Shown: positions 11,580 to 22,331 of the stretch, piece after piece | Layout: the number at the start of each line of letters is the position of its first letter | How positions within the stretch are numbered: the stretch's first letter is position 1 | NCBI GenBank assembly: GCA_024509875.1 | Contig: JAMPIV010004271.1 | Coordinates: forward strand, 35,176 to 99,175 | From: Oreohelix idahoensis | Taxonomy: Eukaryota > Mollusca > Gastropoda > Stylommatophora > Oreohelicidae | DNA length: 64,000 bases | Direction: 5' to 3' | Notes under the pieces: generated by a model | The model's input: only the letters and a program-made list of their open reading frames with translations | Database searches by the model: none | Told to the model about the DNA's origin: nothing | Made by a program: the position numbers and the translations under genes

Positions 11580-13935
11580 TGTCACAGAGAGTTTATTGAT
11601 CATAAATTGCCTATATCCTCTTCTTTTTCTTTCACCCGTATCCTCTATTTTATTATCACTCTTTACTTTTTTCCTGTATTTTTCGCATCCATTCGTTTGC
11701 GAAAAATATTTTCTTCCCCATTCTCAACTTTACCGTTTTCTTTCTCATACTGGTAAACGCATTTATGACATAACGTGTCAGAGAGAGAGCGTTAAATGCA
11801 TTCTATTGCATTAGGTGTCAGTGGACGAAACAGTGAATATATTCGTCTGGCCAGACATAGGAGCAGACACATGTCTACAGCATTCCCTGCACCAGACGAA
11901 ATACTCTGTAAATATTCGCTTTCGCCAGACCTATAGGCGACAAATTTGTCTGCATTTTCACCTGCCACAACGGAATTGCATCGGCTGAGCGCTCAGTGAG
12001 GCGCGATAGCCGACATCTCCTCGGCGCAGTTTGAGACATTTGTCTGGAAATCCCAGCTGACAAGGCACTCACTGTTGGCCTGGTCAGCGTGAGGTGTGAA
12101 AACGCACGAGTGTCAGTTCATGGTAGTCTTCTAGTTGATGTAAGGTGTTTTAGACGGAAAGGGGAGATTATTTCGTTTGGCAAAATAAAGTGGGACCTTT
12201 TGTCTGGTAATAGATATAACCAGAATGTTAAACTTTATTTTCATTCAGTCCTCAAAATTCGCAGTAGACAGGTTGTTCGTGAATAGAATAAGCTGTATAG
12301 CGAAGCCCTAGTTTGTTCGGAAATTTACCGAGCTCTAGAATTCAAATAAATATATCAGCGTATAATTCTAAAGTGTGCGATTACCTGTAGTTCTGTGTGT
12401 TGGGGTATATATTATAATAATTATCTAATATTTTGTGACGTGTTTAAAGTGATAATCGCTTATTTCATATTTCACTAGTTAGATTTGGTGCAGAGTGCTT
12501 AATTATATAGTCTGTATTATTTTCTAGTGACGTGTTTCAGTGGAAAGCAGAATAAATTATAATTTCTAGCTTAAACAACAATGTAGCTATAATGAATTTA
12601 ATTTAACTGCTAAATAATCAGACGGGGACACTTTTTCTAAAATAACTTATAATGCTAGATGCCTCATGAGTGTTGACGGAATACGTATGTATTCCTAATT
12701 CATGAGGATTGATGATTTTAAATATATATAACTTATTGCACGGGAAGTTTTAAATGATAAGTCAAGCTGTACGCTTGCATTTTAAAAACGTAAGTTATAT
12801 TGAGTACATAATATGTAACATATGTCATATGTGTTTTTTTCTTTATTCAGTGAATACTGGGGTAACCCAAACTTTTTAACTTTCCGACATTATTTGACCA
12901 AGTGTGTGGTGAACCAAGATTATCTGTTGAGAGAAGTTGTCCACCGGTCATCTTCCTAATTTAGGGAAACCTCGTGTTCTGACATTGTGTGCTCGTTTAA
13001 GCCTAATTCTTACCTCGTGAGTCAAGTGACACTAACTTTAGTCTGAAATAACTATCGCATGAAGCAGACGCTCCCCGGATCCATTTTGATGAAACCAACA
13101 AACAAATCTGCAGAGCTGGGATCTGTTTCATTAAACGACAGTAACAGATAAAAAGTGTGTGAGTGTCCCAAAGTTTGCGCCAGACGGCGAACCACAGCAC
13201 GATTGTAAGTATATCAGGGCCCTGATGAAAGAACCGAGTGAAAGTAGACTGAAGGATGTTCTTTGTTGAGTCACCCACGTTGTAACTTCCTTTATACAAG
13301 TTATTGCTAACAATATCTACCCTTAGAATAAAGCAGAGTATCAAGTCTGTCCATACCTTAAAAGGGGGAAACCATAGACTCAATCATATGTATCTGTAAC
13401 TCTTTGGGGTTATCACTTTCTTCTAACGGGACTGTGAGCTATATATCCAGGGGAGGACCATACAAACGGGTCAATCACTATTGTAGCATTCCTTGATTCT
13501 TATGACTATTTGTATATGCTTTTGATGTATTTTTATATGTTGTGATGTAAGTTTACTATGATAATTAAACTATACCTACATTTATTTCAGTGTGGTGGTC
13601 AGTTCGTTCCCATAATATCTATATAATCATTGTTATAGTTGTTCCCACGTCTGTGTGTCTAACTGTCGTAACTCGTATGTGCGGGCACGTGAGTGGATAG
13701 ATATATATTAATATACCTATTTTTTTTAGACTGTCTGACTCCTTTGGATCTGTTGTAGAAGATAGGCGGAAAGAGAGAGAGATTCTCGATTTCCGGGACA
13801 GCCTCTATAAATTTCTACCATCTCACTCGTAGAACTCTATTTCTAATATCACATCTCTCTGTGGCTATCACTCATTCTAACCTATTCAAAAGGGACCAAC
13901 CCAAGTCTTAATTTCCCTATCAAAAATCTACGACA
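11580..13935 (+). repeat. 3' LTR of the Gmr1-like element (2356 bp)
   Basis: It matches the 5' LTR from end to end apart from about 25 substitutions and one 129 bp deletion at 12875/12876 (equivalent to 6653-6781). It ends CTACGACA, followed by the ACGTC target copy. Confidence 0.95.
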
Positions 13936-14314
13936 ACGTCCTTGTTGGTTCTTTCAACAGTTTGAAAGCATGTCTGCCTTTTCTACTGTTCTTCCATGTT
14001 GTCTTCCATTCCTCGTATATAGTTAGCTTCACGTGGCTCTTGATCTCCGACCTTCCCAGTCCTGCGCTTATATTGTTTTTACTTATCCTTCCATACTTGG
14101 CGTTCTGGTCTGCCAACTCGTTACCAGCTATACCTATGTGTGCTGGAACCCACACTAGCCTCACACTACATCCTCTGTTCCCTAGTGATGTATTAATTGC
14201 AAGAATTTCTTCCTTTATGTCTGGCCGGCTACATTTACCTGGGTGTTCTAGGGCTTGTAGTGATGATAGTGAGTCACAGATGCATCTCGCCTTTATACTC
14301 ACGGGACTTTTCAC
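13936..14314 (-). mobile_element. I-like LINE, RNase H-like part, upstream half of the split copy
   Basis: The minus-strand frame (14314 to 13936) contains a retroelement RNase H signature (VWVPAHIGIAGNELADQNA, residues about 53-71) and a preceding D in the CDSLSSLQAL stretch. RNase H in a LINE with a C-terminal Cys/His motif fits the I clade or relatives. The frame runs without break into 5356 if the LTR element is taken out. Upstream (above ~14315) the DNA switches to an L1a fragment, so this copy is 5'-truncated or interrupted. Confidence 0.8.
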
Positions 14315-14445
14315 TCAACTGTCTGAGTGTGAAGATAAGGTCTTGAGTATTTCGGTTTGCTCGGAAGCCACACTGGACCTCATCCATTTTTGGCTCAGCT
14401 AGGCGTCTGAGTCTCAGCTCCAGGATTTAAGAGTAAATTGTACCC
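14315..14445 (-). mobile_element. Short L1a LINE fragment
   Basis: The reverse complement of this stretch matches 1080-1195 of the copy at the window start (the region coding SRILEQRI to FTLRQLSE), with scattered changes. Neither a tail nor target duplications were found. Confidence 0.7.
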
Positions 14446-14814
14446 GTATTTTTCATTATTATGTATAGTGATTGGTGTGATTGTTTGAGTAAACACGAAT
14501 GTGAACTAAAAACAATATTACATCAAAAAGGAAACTCGGCTTGAAAGCTACTATTAGTGACTTGAGACTCGACGACTTTTATTAAGAAACTAGTTACCGT
14601 AGGAAAGACTTGGGAGACAACTCTGATATTAAAGACTGCTGACTATTTCTGTGAATGAGGCAATGTTGTATTAGTGAGGATTTCCCCGGCTCTGGGCTGT
14701 TGACAGTTTCATAAAGTGGAGGTTAAATTTACTTTGATATTTTTAGTTCAAAAGTAGTCACGTTATTTGATGTGTGGCATATAACCATTTATAAAGTAAT
14801 AAGGAGAGAAAACG
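14446..14814. other. No gene seen
   Basis: AT-rich sequence without recognisable coding or repeat content. Confidence 0.4.
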
Positions 14815-15015
14815 GGCGTCTCTGGTGAGACAAAGAAAGGATACAACTACTGCTCCCTCAAGCATGTCATACAAGGCGATTGTATGAGGCTGGCAACCTC
14901 ATTATGTAATACAAAATGCGACAGAGAAAAAACCGGTGCAAGCGCATGTGAATGTTTGGCTCACGCTTCCTTCAACGGTGGTTCCATGCCACATAAGGAA
15001 CGAAAAGACGAAACG
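14815..15015 (+). repeat. SINE-A-like copy, diverged
   Basis: Shares the order of blocks seen in eight other places: a GAGACAAAGAA-like start, 'catgtcatacaaggcga', 'ggcaacctcattatgta', 'gcaagcgcatgtgaatg', 'ggttccatgccacataagga'. Diverged, with the ATG-repeat tail lost. See the family finding. Confidence 0.6.
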
Positions 15016-15829
15016 GAAAATAGATAGGGAAGGAATATAACCTTTGAACTGCGACCTACTTAAATTATTTTTTTTTAAACCTGCATTTAAACTACCAACG
15101 TGAATACGTTATTTCATGTACACACTTATTCTTAACTTCTCCGGTCTTCATTCGCCCCTGCTTAGCTTTGTTATTAAAACAATGGAAGAAAAGAAAGGGG
15201 AAAAAGAAGAACTTTCTGCGTTAGAGTAAATGATGTCACTGTTTTTAAAATAGCTGGCCGGTTTTCCCCAAAAGGTAAATTATTGGATGATTTGTTTTTA
15301 AATCAGTTATCGTTGGTTGTATGTAAGCTAATAACAAACAAAAAAATGTTCACAACACTGACAGCTTTTCGTGCATATAATATTTTCATGTGGTTTATAA
15401 TAGAACTTTTCATGCAGAATTGTTTTATTCCAGACATTGTTCCAAAATCCTTGTTTGGACCTCTCGTTCGTGGGTCCTTGCACTGCTTTCCCTATTTCTC
15501 CCCCCGCCTCTCTATAAATGAATATTATGTTTATCAGTGACCACGATGGACAGTCAGATAATTTTCAATGCACTTACACAAACATTTTATAATCTTTATT
15601 TAAGAAAGTGAATTTATATGCAAAGTGTAGTTGCATCATTCGTAACTACTATACACTTTAATATTATTCTTGTTCATAGTTTCTTCTTGATTTTGTTTGT
15701 TTGTTTGTTTTTTATTTTATTATTTAACGTATAGGCCTAAGCACAATTGTGAGTATCCCTATTTTCAAATGTGATGCCACTTTCTCATGTCGGCAGTTGT
15801 TCATATTATTTGGAATTGAAAACAATATA
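15016..15829. other. No supported gene
   Basis: AT-rich, with homopolymer runs and a (GTTT)n stretch near 15697. An 85-codon frame at 15283-15540 has no recognisable features and is probably chance. Confidence 0.4.
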
Positions 15830-16179
15830 CAGTAGAACTCCATTTATCCGAACCCCAATTATCCGAACATCCAATTATCCGAACACTTTTTCCAGAAAAA
15901 AAAAAATCAGGCGCCACCATTCACGTTAGACTACAGTTCTGAATCTTTTGATGCGGCAAGCTTCAAATGTGTGCGAACAATTTGTAGACAATGAGATGGG
16001 CTAATGGACGGTCGCTTACGTACAGGAAGTCAGTTAGATCATAAAGTCAGTTAATATCTGGTTTACCAATCCAGTGTACGTGTGCGTTCTGGGCAGAACA
16101 CTGGCTAAACAGACAGTTCAACTTAAAATAATTGTGTCTGCTACTACAGCAGAATAATTTTGGTGTACATGTATTTCTC

Positions 16180-16991
16180 TGTGCGATCTGGCATTTTCCA
16201 GTAGGCCTAAAGCATATAAAAGGAACCGCAATGTTTTGTCAATTGAAACGAAAACAGAAATTATCAAGAGACTAGGAAAAGGTGAAACTGTGTCTTCATT
16301 TGCGAGGATTTTCAATGTTGGGAAAGCTACTGTCTCTGACATCAAAAGTAACAAGGATAAAATTATGAGTTTTGCATCGAAATTGGATAGTGAAAATGGG
16401 TCGAAGAAACATAAAACCATGAGAAATGCGAAAGATTTGAAATTGGAAGAGGCTTTGTATATATGGTTTGTGCAAAGAAGAAGCAAAGGGGAACCTATCT
16501 CTGGCTCTCTATTGTGTGAAAAAGCACTTCAGTTCAATAATCAACTTGACGGTCCTCCTGACTTTAAGGCTAGCCAGGGATGGTTAAGAAACATTAAATC
16601 TCGTCATGGCATACGAGAATTGGAGATTCAAGGGGAATCTTTATCTTGCGATGCAACTGCCGCTGAAAATTTTAAAGAAACATTCTTGGCTTTTTTGGAA
16701 GAAGAAGGTTATTTACTCGATGATGTGTATAATGCCGATGAGACTGGCTTATACTGGAAATCATTGCCTCAAAAATCACTTGCATCTCAGCGCGAAGCAG
16801 CTGCCCCTGGGTTTAAAAAGTGCAAAGAGAGAGTAACAATTTTGGTAGCCGTGAATGCCAGTGGAAGTCATCGTTTACCGGTGCTAATGATCGGCAAAGC
16901 CAAAAAACCCCGTTGTTTAAAGAGTGTGACATGTCTCCCATTGTGCTACAAAGCACAGAAGAGTGCGTGGATGAATAGTGAAATATTTCTT
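16180..16991 (+). pseudogene. Tigger-type transposase, N-terminal piece (HTH, CENP-B DNA-binding, start of DDE)
   Basis: The frame reads through an SRPKAYKRNRNVLSIETK stretch and then the pogo/CENP-B helix-turn-helix (EIIKRLGKGETVSSFARIFN) and a CENP-B type second HTH (WLRNIKSRHGIRE). The first catalytic Asp lies in YNADETGLYW, near 16735. No ATG was found at the expected start, so the true start may be mutated. The frame is interrupted after 16991 by a 307 bp insert within the GATTGGTATACAAATC target. The protein would cut and paste the element at TA sites. It is inactive here. Confidence 0.88.
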
Positions 16992-17007
16992 GATTGGTAT
17001 ACAAATC

Positions 17008-17314
17008 TTCTTCTTCTTCCTCGTTCGCCCTGAAAAGGACGGTGGTTGCGTTGTGTCTGTTTACGCCTAAGCTGTGATATCTGCACCTTTCGGTCGACAC
17101 ATCCGACTTCAGCACGGCATTTTTTAGGGACCGGGTTTGCCTTCCCATTGCGATCCGCACTCGCTCAGCCAGACTGCACTGCTGCAGACTGTTTCCAGGA
17201 CCACCACGTGGAGGTGGAGTGCGGTCTTGACCAGCTCTGGTTCGCTGGTCCTGATGCAAGCAGTACAGCTATGGGTCGCTGACTGCATTCACTATTGCTG
17301 CATCTTGGGGTCCC
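17008..17314 (-). mobile_element. SINE-E copy inserted in the Tigger transposase, 16 bp target duplication
   Basis: A 307 bp insert flanked by perfect copies of GATTGGTATACAAATC (16992-17007 and 17315-17330). A TTC run at the left end is a (GAA)n tail on the minus strand. The same element, 309 bp long, occurs at 44486-44794 with its own target duplication. A TGGCTGAGCGAG word on the minus strand resembles a polymerase III A box, but it lies mid-element and no B box is convincing. It could therefore be a SINE or the 3' piece of an unseen LINE. Confidence 0.88.
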
Positions 17315-17579
17315 GATTGGTATACAAATCAGTTCATCCCAAATGTGAAGAGGTTGAAAGAACAAGAAAAGAAAACTGGAAAAGTAATTCTTCTACTGGA
17401 CAATGCACCATCTCATCCAGAGACGGATACATTGAATGCAGTTGATGCAAATTTTAAAGTAATTTTTCTGCCTCCCAATGTAACAGCACTGATTCAACTA
17501 ATGGATCAGGGTGTTATAGTAAAGCTTAAAAAGATGTACAAGAAGGAAGTCATGCGTCGTTTATTGTTGGCTGAAGATG
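17315..17579 (+). pseudogene. Tigger transposase, central piece with second and third catalytic Asp
   Basis: Resumes the frame after the SINE. The second Asp is in ILLLDNAPSHP (near 17400) and the third in QLMDQGVI (near 17505), as in pogo/Tigger/jerky DDE domains. The frame stays open to 17579, where a second insert begins inside a GAAGATG target. Confidence 0.87.
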
Positions 17580-19768
17580 TCGTGTGGTGAGTCACTGGGG
17601 CAACTACGACAGTAGTTTTTGCCAGGAATAGTCTATGAGATATTAGATATAAGGTCTCTAGAAATTGGCTCGTTAAGAAAGAAAAAAAAAGACCTATTCG
17701 AGATAGGGACAAGAAGACAGGAATGCGAATGCTTTCCACTAGACAGTGTTTTCTAATAAATTATGGAAAGAGTTCTGTTTCCCCACGACCTTAGCTTCTG
17801 CCCTTAGATCCCGTAAAGAAAAAGCCCCCAACCTCATCTGAGTAGAGAAAGGTTCCTATAGGTGAATATGTAACACCGACAGCACGAGTGATACATTAAC
17901 AAACTCTTGATAATGATCAACTGATCGTTGGGTTTATTAATGAAATATCCACACATATAGGGTTAGTAATGGTTAGAACGTGATGATGGTGAAAGACGAT
18001 TCACACAAAACACACAGATGAGATAATAAAATTACAGTTAATTAAGTAATAGTTAATTAAGGATGAACTGGTGTAGAGTGAAATGATGATGTGATATGAT
18101 ACGTGTTACCAAAATGGTGAGTACTCTACACAGTCCATGTGTCTCTAAATGCTTCTCCTAGATATGAGGATTCACATGTATGCATAAAATGTCCCAAGTT
18201 GTTATACGTTATGTCGAATGGGGTATCTCTAAGTCGAGGACGTTCCGATGAATATTGTTGTCGTACGGAGAACGCTGACGAGATATTTATGTATATTCCT
18301 TCACTGTTTGAGTATATCTCTGTAGTGTGGATCAACAGTTAATAGTTGTCATATGAACAAAAGGTCTGTGGTCTAATCTCCCGACGGTACTGGTCAGACT
18401 GGATATCTTCACGAAATGTTAGTGATATGTAGACTCATAATCTTGCGTATGTAGTCGTGATTCATATACTTTCGAGTCTGCTTCATAAAATGCGCTTAAG
18501 AGTGTGTTGCACGTGGTATAAATATGCGATTCCTCTTTTGAGCTCTTTTGCTTGACTTCAGATAATAATGATCTTTCGAGTGATTAGAGTTTATGATGAC
18601 TCTGTATTGAACTTGTGATAACGATGTATTGAACTTGTGATAACTCTGTATTGAACTTGTGAGCAAGCAGTATATGGTGACGAAAAATGCTGCGTCCACC
18701 TTATGACTTGTGGGTGAGACAATATTCCTTTTAAATTGAGGAATGAAAGATGTCCTATGGCGAATTCTGCTAGCCAAATGTCCGTTTTTGATAACTTATT
18801 TCTGGTTAGACGTCAGACACGTTGCGTGTAGACTCAGACTTCTGATGAACTGAAGACACACAAAAGTCTTCGTAAGTTTTTCACATTTAACATCACTGGT
18901 TGACTTTCATTTAAACTACTGCTCATTATTCATCTCCCTCTCTCTGAGTTCAATTCTAATGATGTTAAATATCTTGTGCATGAGAGTGTGTGCATATGGG
19001 AGACTGTGATGATGATAAAGGTGAAATATGAACTATTAATTACCTTCTATCATCCTATCATCTTCTATGAAAATCTTCTGATTTTATTAATCAGTTATGC
19101 CAAGAATTATTTGAAACTTTATCTTCCGCACATTTTAGCTGTGAGGTTAAAATAAACAAAATTAAGAAAATGTATTAATAAGTATAAGATCTACTAACCT
19201 TCTTTTCCCTTCGCAAAATCCTTTAAGAACACAATTAATCACGGAACTGAATTATCATCCACTCTGAATAAACACGTGTATTAGGCTATGCGTTTTTGGG
19301 TTTGATCTCTTCCTCACAAGGTAAAAACCTGGACTGCCTCACTCTAGTAGATTATGCGGTATTATATATTTCTGGAAGTCACCCTGCCCAAGCTGGGCGT
19401 CCAATGTGGTCAACCCACGCTTGTCTGAACCGCGGCCACGTTTTCCCCTGGCCAATCTGGGCGTCCAATGTGGTGTCACAGAAATTACAGTTTGATTAGG
19501 ATGACCATATGTGTTTTTACCAGATTTATCACGATACAATGTGGGCTTCAAATGATAATGTCAGGCATGTGGACTCAATCAAAGGACTTTATTTCCCCCG
19601 ATGAAAGAACAAATGTGGTTCTCTAGATACCGGTCGCGAGTAATCACAACAATGAAATAGCAAATGTGGATCGCAAATATGAGATGAGAGAGCAAATGTC
19701 GGAGAAAATACAGTATGAAGAATGTAGGAAAAGATGGAGCAATAAGGCCTTTGCGCTCGTTTATCACA
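17580..19768. mobile_element. Unclassified 2189 bp insertion in the Tigger transposase
   Basis: Flanked by GAAGATG on both sides (17573-17579 and 19769-19775), in frame with the transposase on each side, so removing it restores the reading frame. It has no long reading frame. It contains a ~25 bp tandem repeat (18599-18660) and a repeated ~20 bp word ('ctgggcgtccaatgtggt') at about 19390 and 19448, which resembles an LTR-element border or primer site. I see no clear terminal repeats. It could be a non-autonomous LTR element, a solo LTR or another class with a 7 bp target. Confidence 0.6.
18599..18660. repeat. Short tandem repeat, ~25 bp unit
   Basis: Three near-copies of a unit containing 'tgtattgaacttgtgataac'. 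Located inside the unclassified insertion. Confidence 0.8.
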
Positions 19769-20350
19769 GAAGATGAAGAAAGTGTGGTGGCGTTTTCCAA
19801 AAAGCTTAATCTCAAAGACTGCTGCTTTATGTTAGCTGATGCTTGGACCACCCAGTCACAAGATAATCTCAACAAGGCTTGGAATAGATTGCTTGGGAAA
19901 AAAGGAGGAAATGAAACTACTGCAGTGGACACAAATGATGATTGTATAAATGAAGTTGTGGAACTGTTTCAAGCAATGCCCGGATTTTCGGACTGTGACA
20001 AAGATGATGCACACATGTGGCTAGAAGATGATAATGATTCTGGTTTTCAGTTTTTGAATGACGAAGAAATTTTGTCTTTTGTGCAAGAAGAAAACCAAAT
20101 ACATGTAGTGACCGATGATGAAGACACCTCAGAAGTACGTGATGTACTTGTAGATTATGAAGATAACCCAAAACGTCGACCAAGTCCTGAAGAGGCCTTT
20201 ATAGCACTAGAAACAGCGATGGCTTGGTACGAGCAAGAAGATGACAGCTGTCCTACACAGCTTCTGCTGTTGAAGAGAATGCGGGACTTAGCAGCCAAAA
20301 GCAGACTATCCAGTTTGGTGCAAAAGAGGATTCCTCATTATTTTAAATAG
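19769..20350 (+). pseudogene. Tigger transposase, C-terminal piece
   Basis: The frame EDEESVVAFSKKLNLKDCCF continues the central piece and matches the end of the jerky/Tigger DDE domain. A long acidic tail and a C-terminal KRIPHYFK end follow, with the stop at 20348-20350. Then 348 bp of non-coding DNA leads to the right terminal repeat. Codons upstream of 19769 in the same frame belong to the insertion. Confidence 0.85.
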
Positions 20351-20849
20351 TGGGCTACATCTGTGCAAGTACATGTATACGTAAGTTGTGCCTGGTTTTG
20401 AATCATTTGTAATGTTATTTTGAAAACATTTCTCTTTCTTAAAAAAAAAAAATTAATACAAGTAGTACATGCACTGCAGTGTAATGAAAGATTTTGGTGA
20501 TACAGTGATCTAATACAGTGTGGGTATTATTATTACAGTACAAGTAAATGTTTTATAGTGTATTTTCCTTGTGATGGTTAATAATTTTTAGAAATATGTG
20601 TACATGTACTCGATACATCATGTAATCCAATTATCCGAACATTTGATTATCCGAACGATGCTCGGTCCCATGGGGTTCGGATAAATGGAGTTCTACTGTA
20701 TATCCTAATTATAACCCATCAGAGGTTGAACGGAATTTCTGTTTATCTTCATTAATGTAAAAAAAAAAAAAAAGTGAGGAGAAGAGGTTTTTTTTTTTTT
20801 TTTTGGAAAGCGGCCAAGCAACTAGGACAAATACGATTCACCCGGTTGC

Positions 20850-21021
20850 TGACGTGAACACACGTTTTCCATATGTGGAACGAGACTTCATCACGTGATA
20901 CGACAAACCGGCTAAAGCGAGTGATGTAATGATTCTAAAAATACCTTGTGACTAACTGTGACTCAGGTCGGTATATGAGCCAGTGTGCGGGTTTTCCATC
21001 TCAAAACGAAGTAGTGACTCA
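20850..21021 (+). promoter_or_regulatory. c-fos-like promoter block: CRE-like, CArG-like, E-box, AP-1 sites and TATA-like box
   Basis: In order: TGACGTGA (20850-20857, one change from a CRE), CCATATGTGG (20869-20878, one change from a CArG/SRE box), CACGTG (20892-20897), TGACTAA (20949-20955), a perfect AP-1 site TGACTCA (20959-20965), TATATG (20972-20977, possible TATA) and a second perfect TGACTCA (21015-21021). A start near 21000 would fit the TATA. The Fos-type exon begins at 21142. The set resembles vertebrate c-fos promoters and suggests serum, cAMP and auto-regulation. Function is inference from short motifs. Confidence 0.55.
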
Positions 21022-21141
21022 TTCACGAATCTCCCTGACTTTGCTTATCCAACGTGAAAACTGTCTTCACAGTAGGCTGACGCATCACTTTAAAGAGTGA
21101 GGATTCCTGACAATTTGGAATTGGTGTCGCCTGGCTTCAAA

Positions 21142-21258
21142 ATGTACACATCTCAGCCGGACGCGTCAACGGCTACTAGCAGTTATGCAGAGTCGACCAA
21201 ATACGTGGCAGACATTTTATCCTCGATGGCTAATGGCGGAGTGGAAAATTCGTCCTCG
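21142..21258 (+). CDS. kay: Fos/kayak homologue, proximal first exon
   Basis: The ATG at 21142 opens 39 codons ending at a perfect TCG|GTAAGT donor. The peptide starts MYTSQPDASTATSSYAESTK and continues with a hydrophobic YVADILSSM patch. An upstream GTG at 21097 is in frame but unlikely to be used. The exon sits 120 bp below the AP-1/TATA block, which supports it as a true 5' exon. It ends in phase 0, so it can join the bZIP exon at 51531 in frame. A direct join to the exon at 22852 would hit a stop after a few codons. The link to the bZIP exons is by position and strand, not proven. Confidence 0.62.
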
Positions 21259-22331
21259 GTAAGTTCAGCTTTCAATAAATATTCTAATATTTTCACATAT
21301 TAGAAAGAAAAAAAACAACAAAAAGACTAACTGTGGTATTAAATTAAAGCTTCTGTTTGATATACAATTTGTGCTGTTCTATTAAACACCCTAGAATGAT
21401 GTCAGAAATGTGTAATTCAGGTTAGTTCCGTGTAGAAAAGTGTTAACGGGAGCAAGGTCCGTTCTCAACAAACTCCTAAACTATGTGTAGGCTATAATCT
21501 GACACTAACATACCACCAACCCTATTCCGATGAAAAATTACAGATCACTTCCCGCCCCTAATTTTTTTTAACGTATCATCTTAGCGGCATTCATTCAATG
21601 GCTTGCCTTATGTAATCGGACAAATATGCCTGTATATTATGGAAGTATGACTGGTGGTGCCACACCAAAAAAAAAAAAAAAGTTGTGTCAAGCCGTCCTA
21701 GCAAACGGGCCCAGTAGGACCCGCCGGCATTAGAAGGAAGGGATTTGATTGGTTGGTGATGACCTCAATTTTGGGGGATGGGGTCACCAAGCAGATTGTC
21801 GCTTGGATGAACAGGGTGGGTGGTAACCATAAATACTATAATTGTGTACTTGACACAAAAACCGCCATTATAATACAAAAGCTTGCACAATGTAGTACCG
21901 CCCCATTGTGCTCAGATTAATTATATAACTTACACTTCAAGTTTTCTGTGATCACAAAGTAAATTTTTTTTTTTTTAATAATAATTTCGTAGAAGAACCC
22001 CCATGAGAGAGCCTGAACATTAGTGAAAAGAGGCAGAACATTCTGTTATTGATTATGTAAACGAGCAAGTTAACGTGCGGGCATATTTCATAACTTCATT
22101 TTGGATATCAGCTCAAGAGAGGTTGAACTCAACCATGTAGCAAGTGGTTGAATTGCAAGCAACATACACTGCACTGGATTAAATATTTAATAGTGATATT
22201 GATTAATTTGCTGTAGGCTATATTGTTTTTATGGTTGGCGAAATTCACACTGTAAAACATAATTTTAAAGCTCAAGAAGGACAGTTTTTTTTAATGGGGG
22301 GAAAGGTTGTAAACTGAAAATTCACAGAAAA
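21259..22331 (+). other. Intron or alternative 5' region
   Basis: AT-rich, with A and T runs (21665-21680, 21965-21977). No repeat of the window's families and no coding sequence seen. An acceptor-like 'aaaattcacag' ends at 22327, just before the next exon. Confidence 0.45.

Larger units (their letters stand above)
5357..13935 (+). mobile_element. Gmr1-like LTR retrotransposon lacking reverse transcriptase and RNase H
   Basis: A complete LTR-to-LTR insertion of 8579 bp. It is flanked by the 5 bp duplication ACGTC (5352-5356 and 13936-13940), which interrupts a LINE. LTRs begin TGTCACAG and end CTACGACA. Between them are a primer-binding-like site (7845), a gag with a SCAN-like capsid, an aspartic protease (DTG), and an integrase with zinc finger and D,D-35-E. 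The integrase directly follows the protease, as in the Gmr1 clade of Ty3/gypsy elements, where RT and RNase H lie after the integrase. Here the integrase frame ends at 11454 and the polypurine tract follows within ~110 bp, so RT and RNase H are absent. The reading frames also carry a stop and two frameshifts. The element therefore depended on proteins from elsewhere or decayed after arrival. Confidence 0.9.
15830..20698 (+). mobile_element. Tigger/pogo DNA transposon, interrupted twice
   Basis: Bounded by TA dinucleotides (15828-15829 and 20699-20700) and by terminal inverted repeats identical over about 28 bp, starting CAGTAGAACTCCATTTATCC at the left end. Subterminal repeats of the word ATTATCCGAAC occur near both ends (15860-15890 and 20630-20655), probably transposase-binding sites. 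The transposase is in three pieces (16180-16991, 17331-17579, 19769-20350), split by a SINE-like element and a 2.2 kb insert. Without those inserts the element is about 2.3-2.4 kb, a normal Tigger length. Confidence 0.93.

Noticed and set aside
13962..14402. 146-codon plus-strand frame
   Set aside because: Antisense of the I-like LINE RNase H region and of an L1a fragment.
17582..19789. Alternative target duplication GTGTGGTG for the insert in Tigger
   Set aside because: It would place the two transposase halves in different frames, while GAAGATG keeps them in frame.
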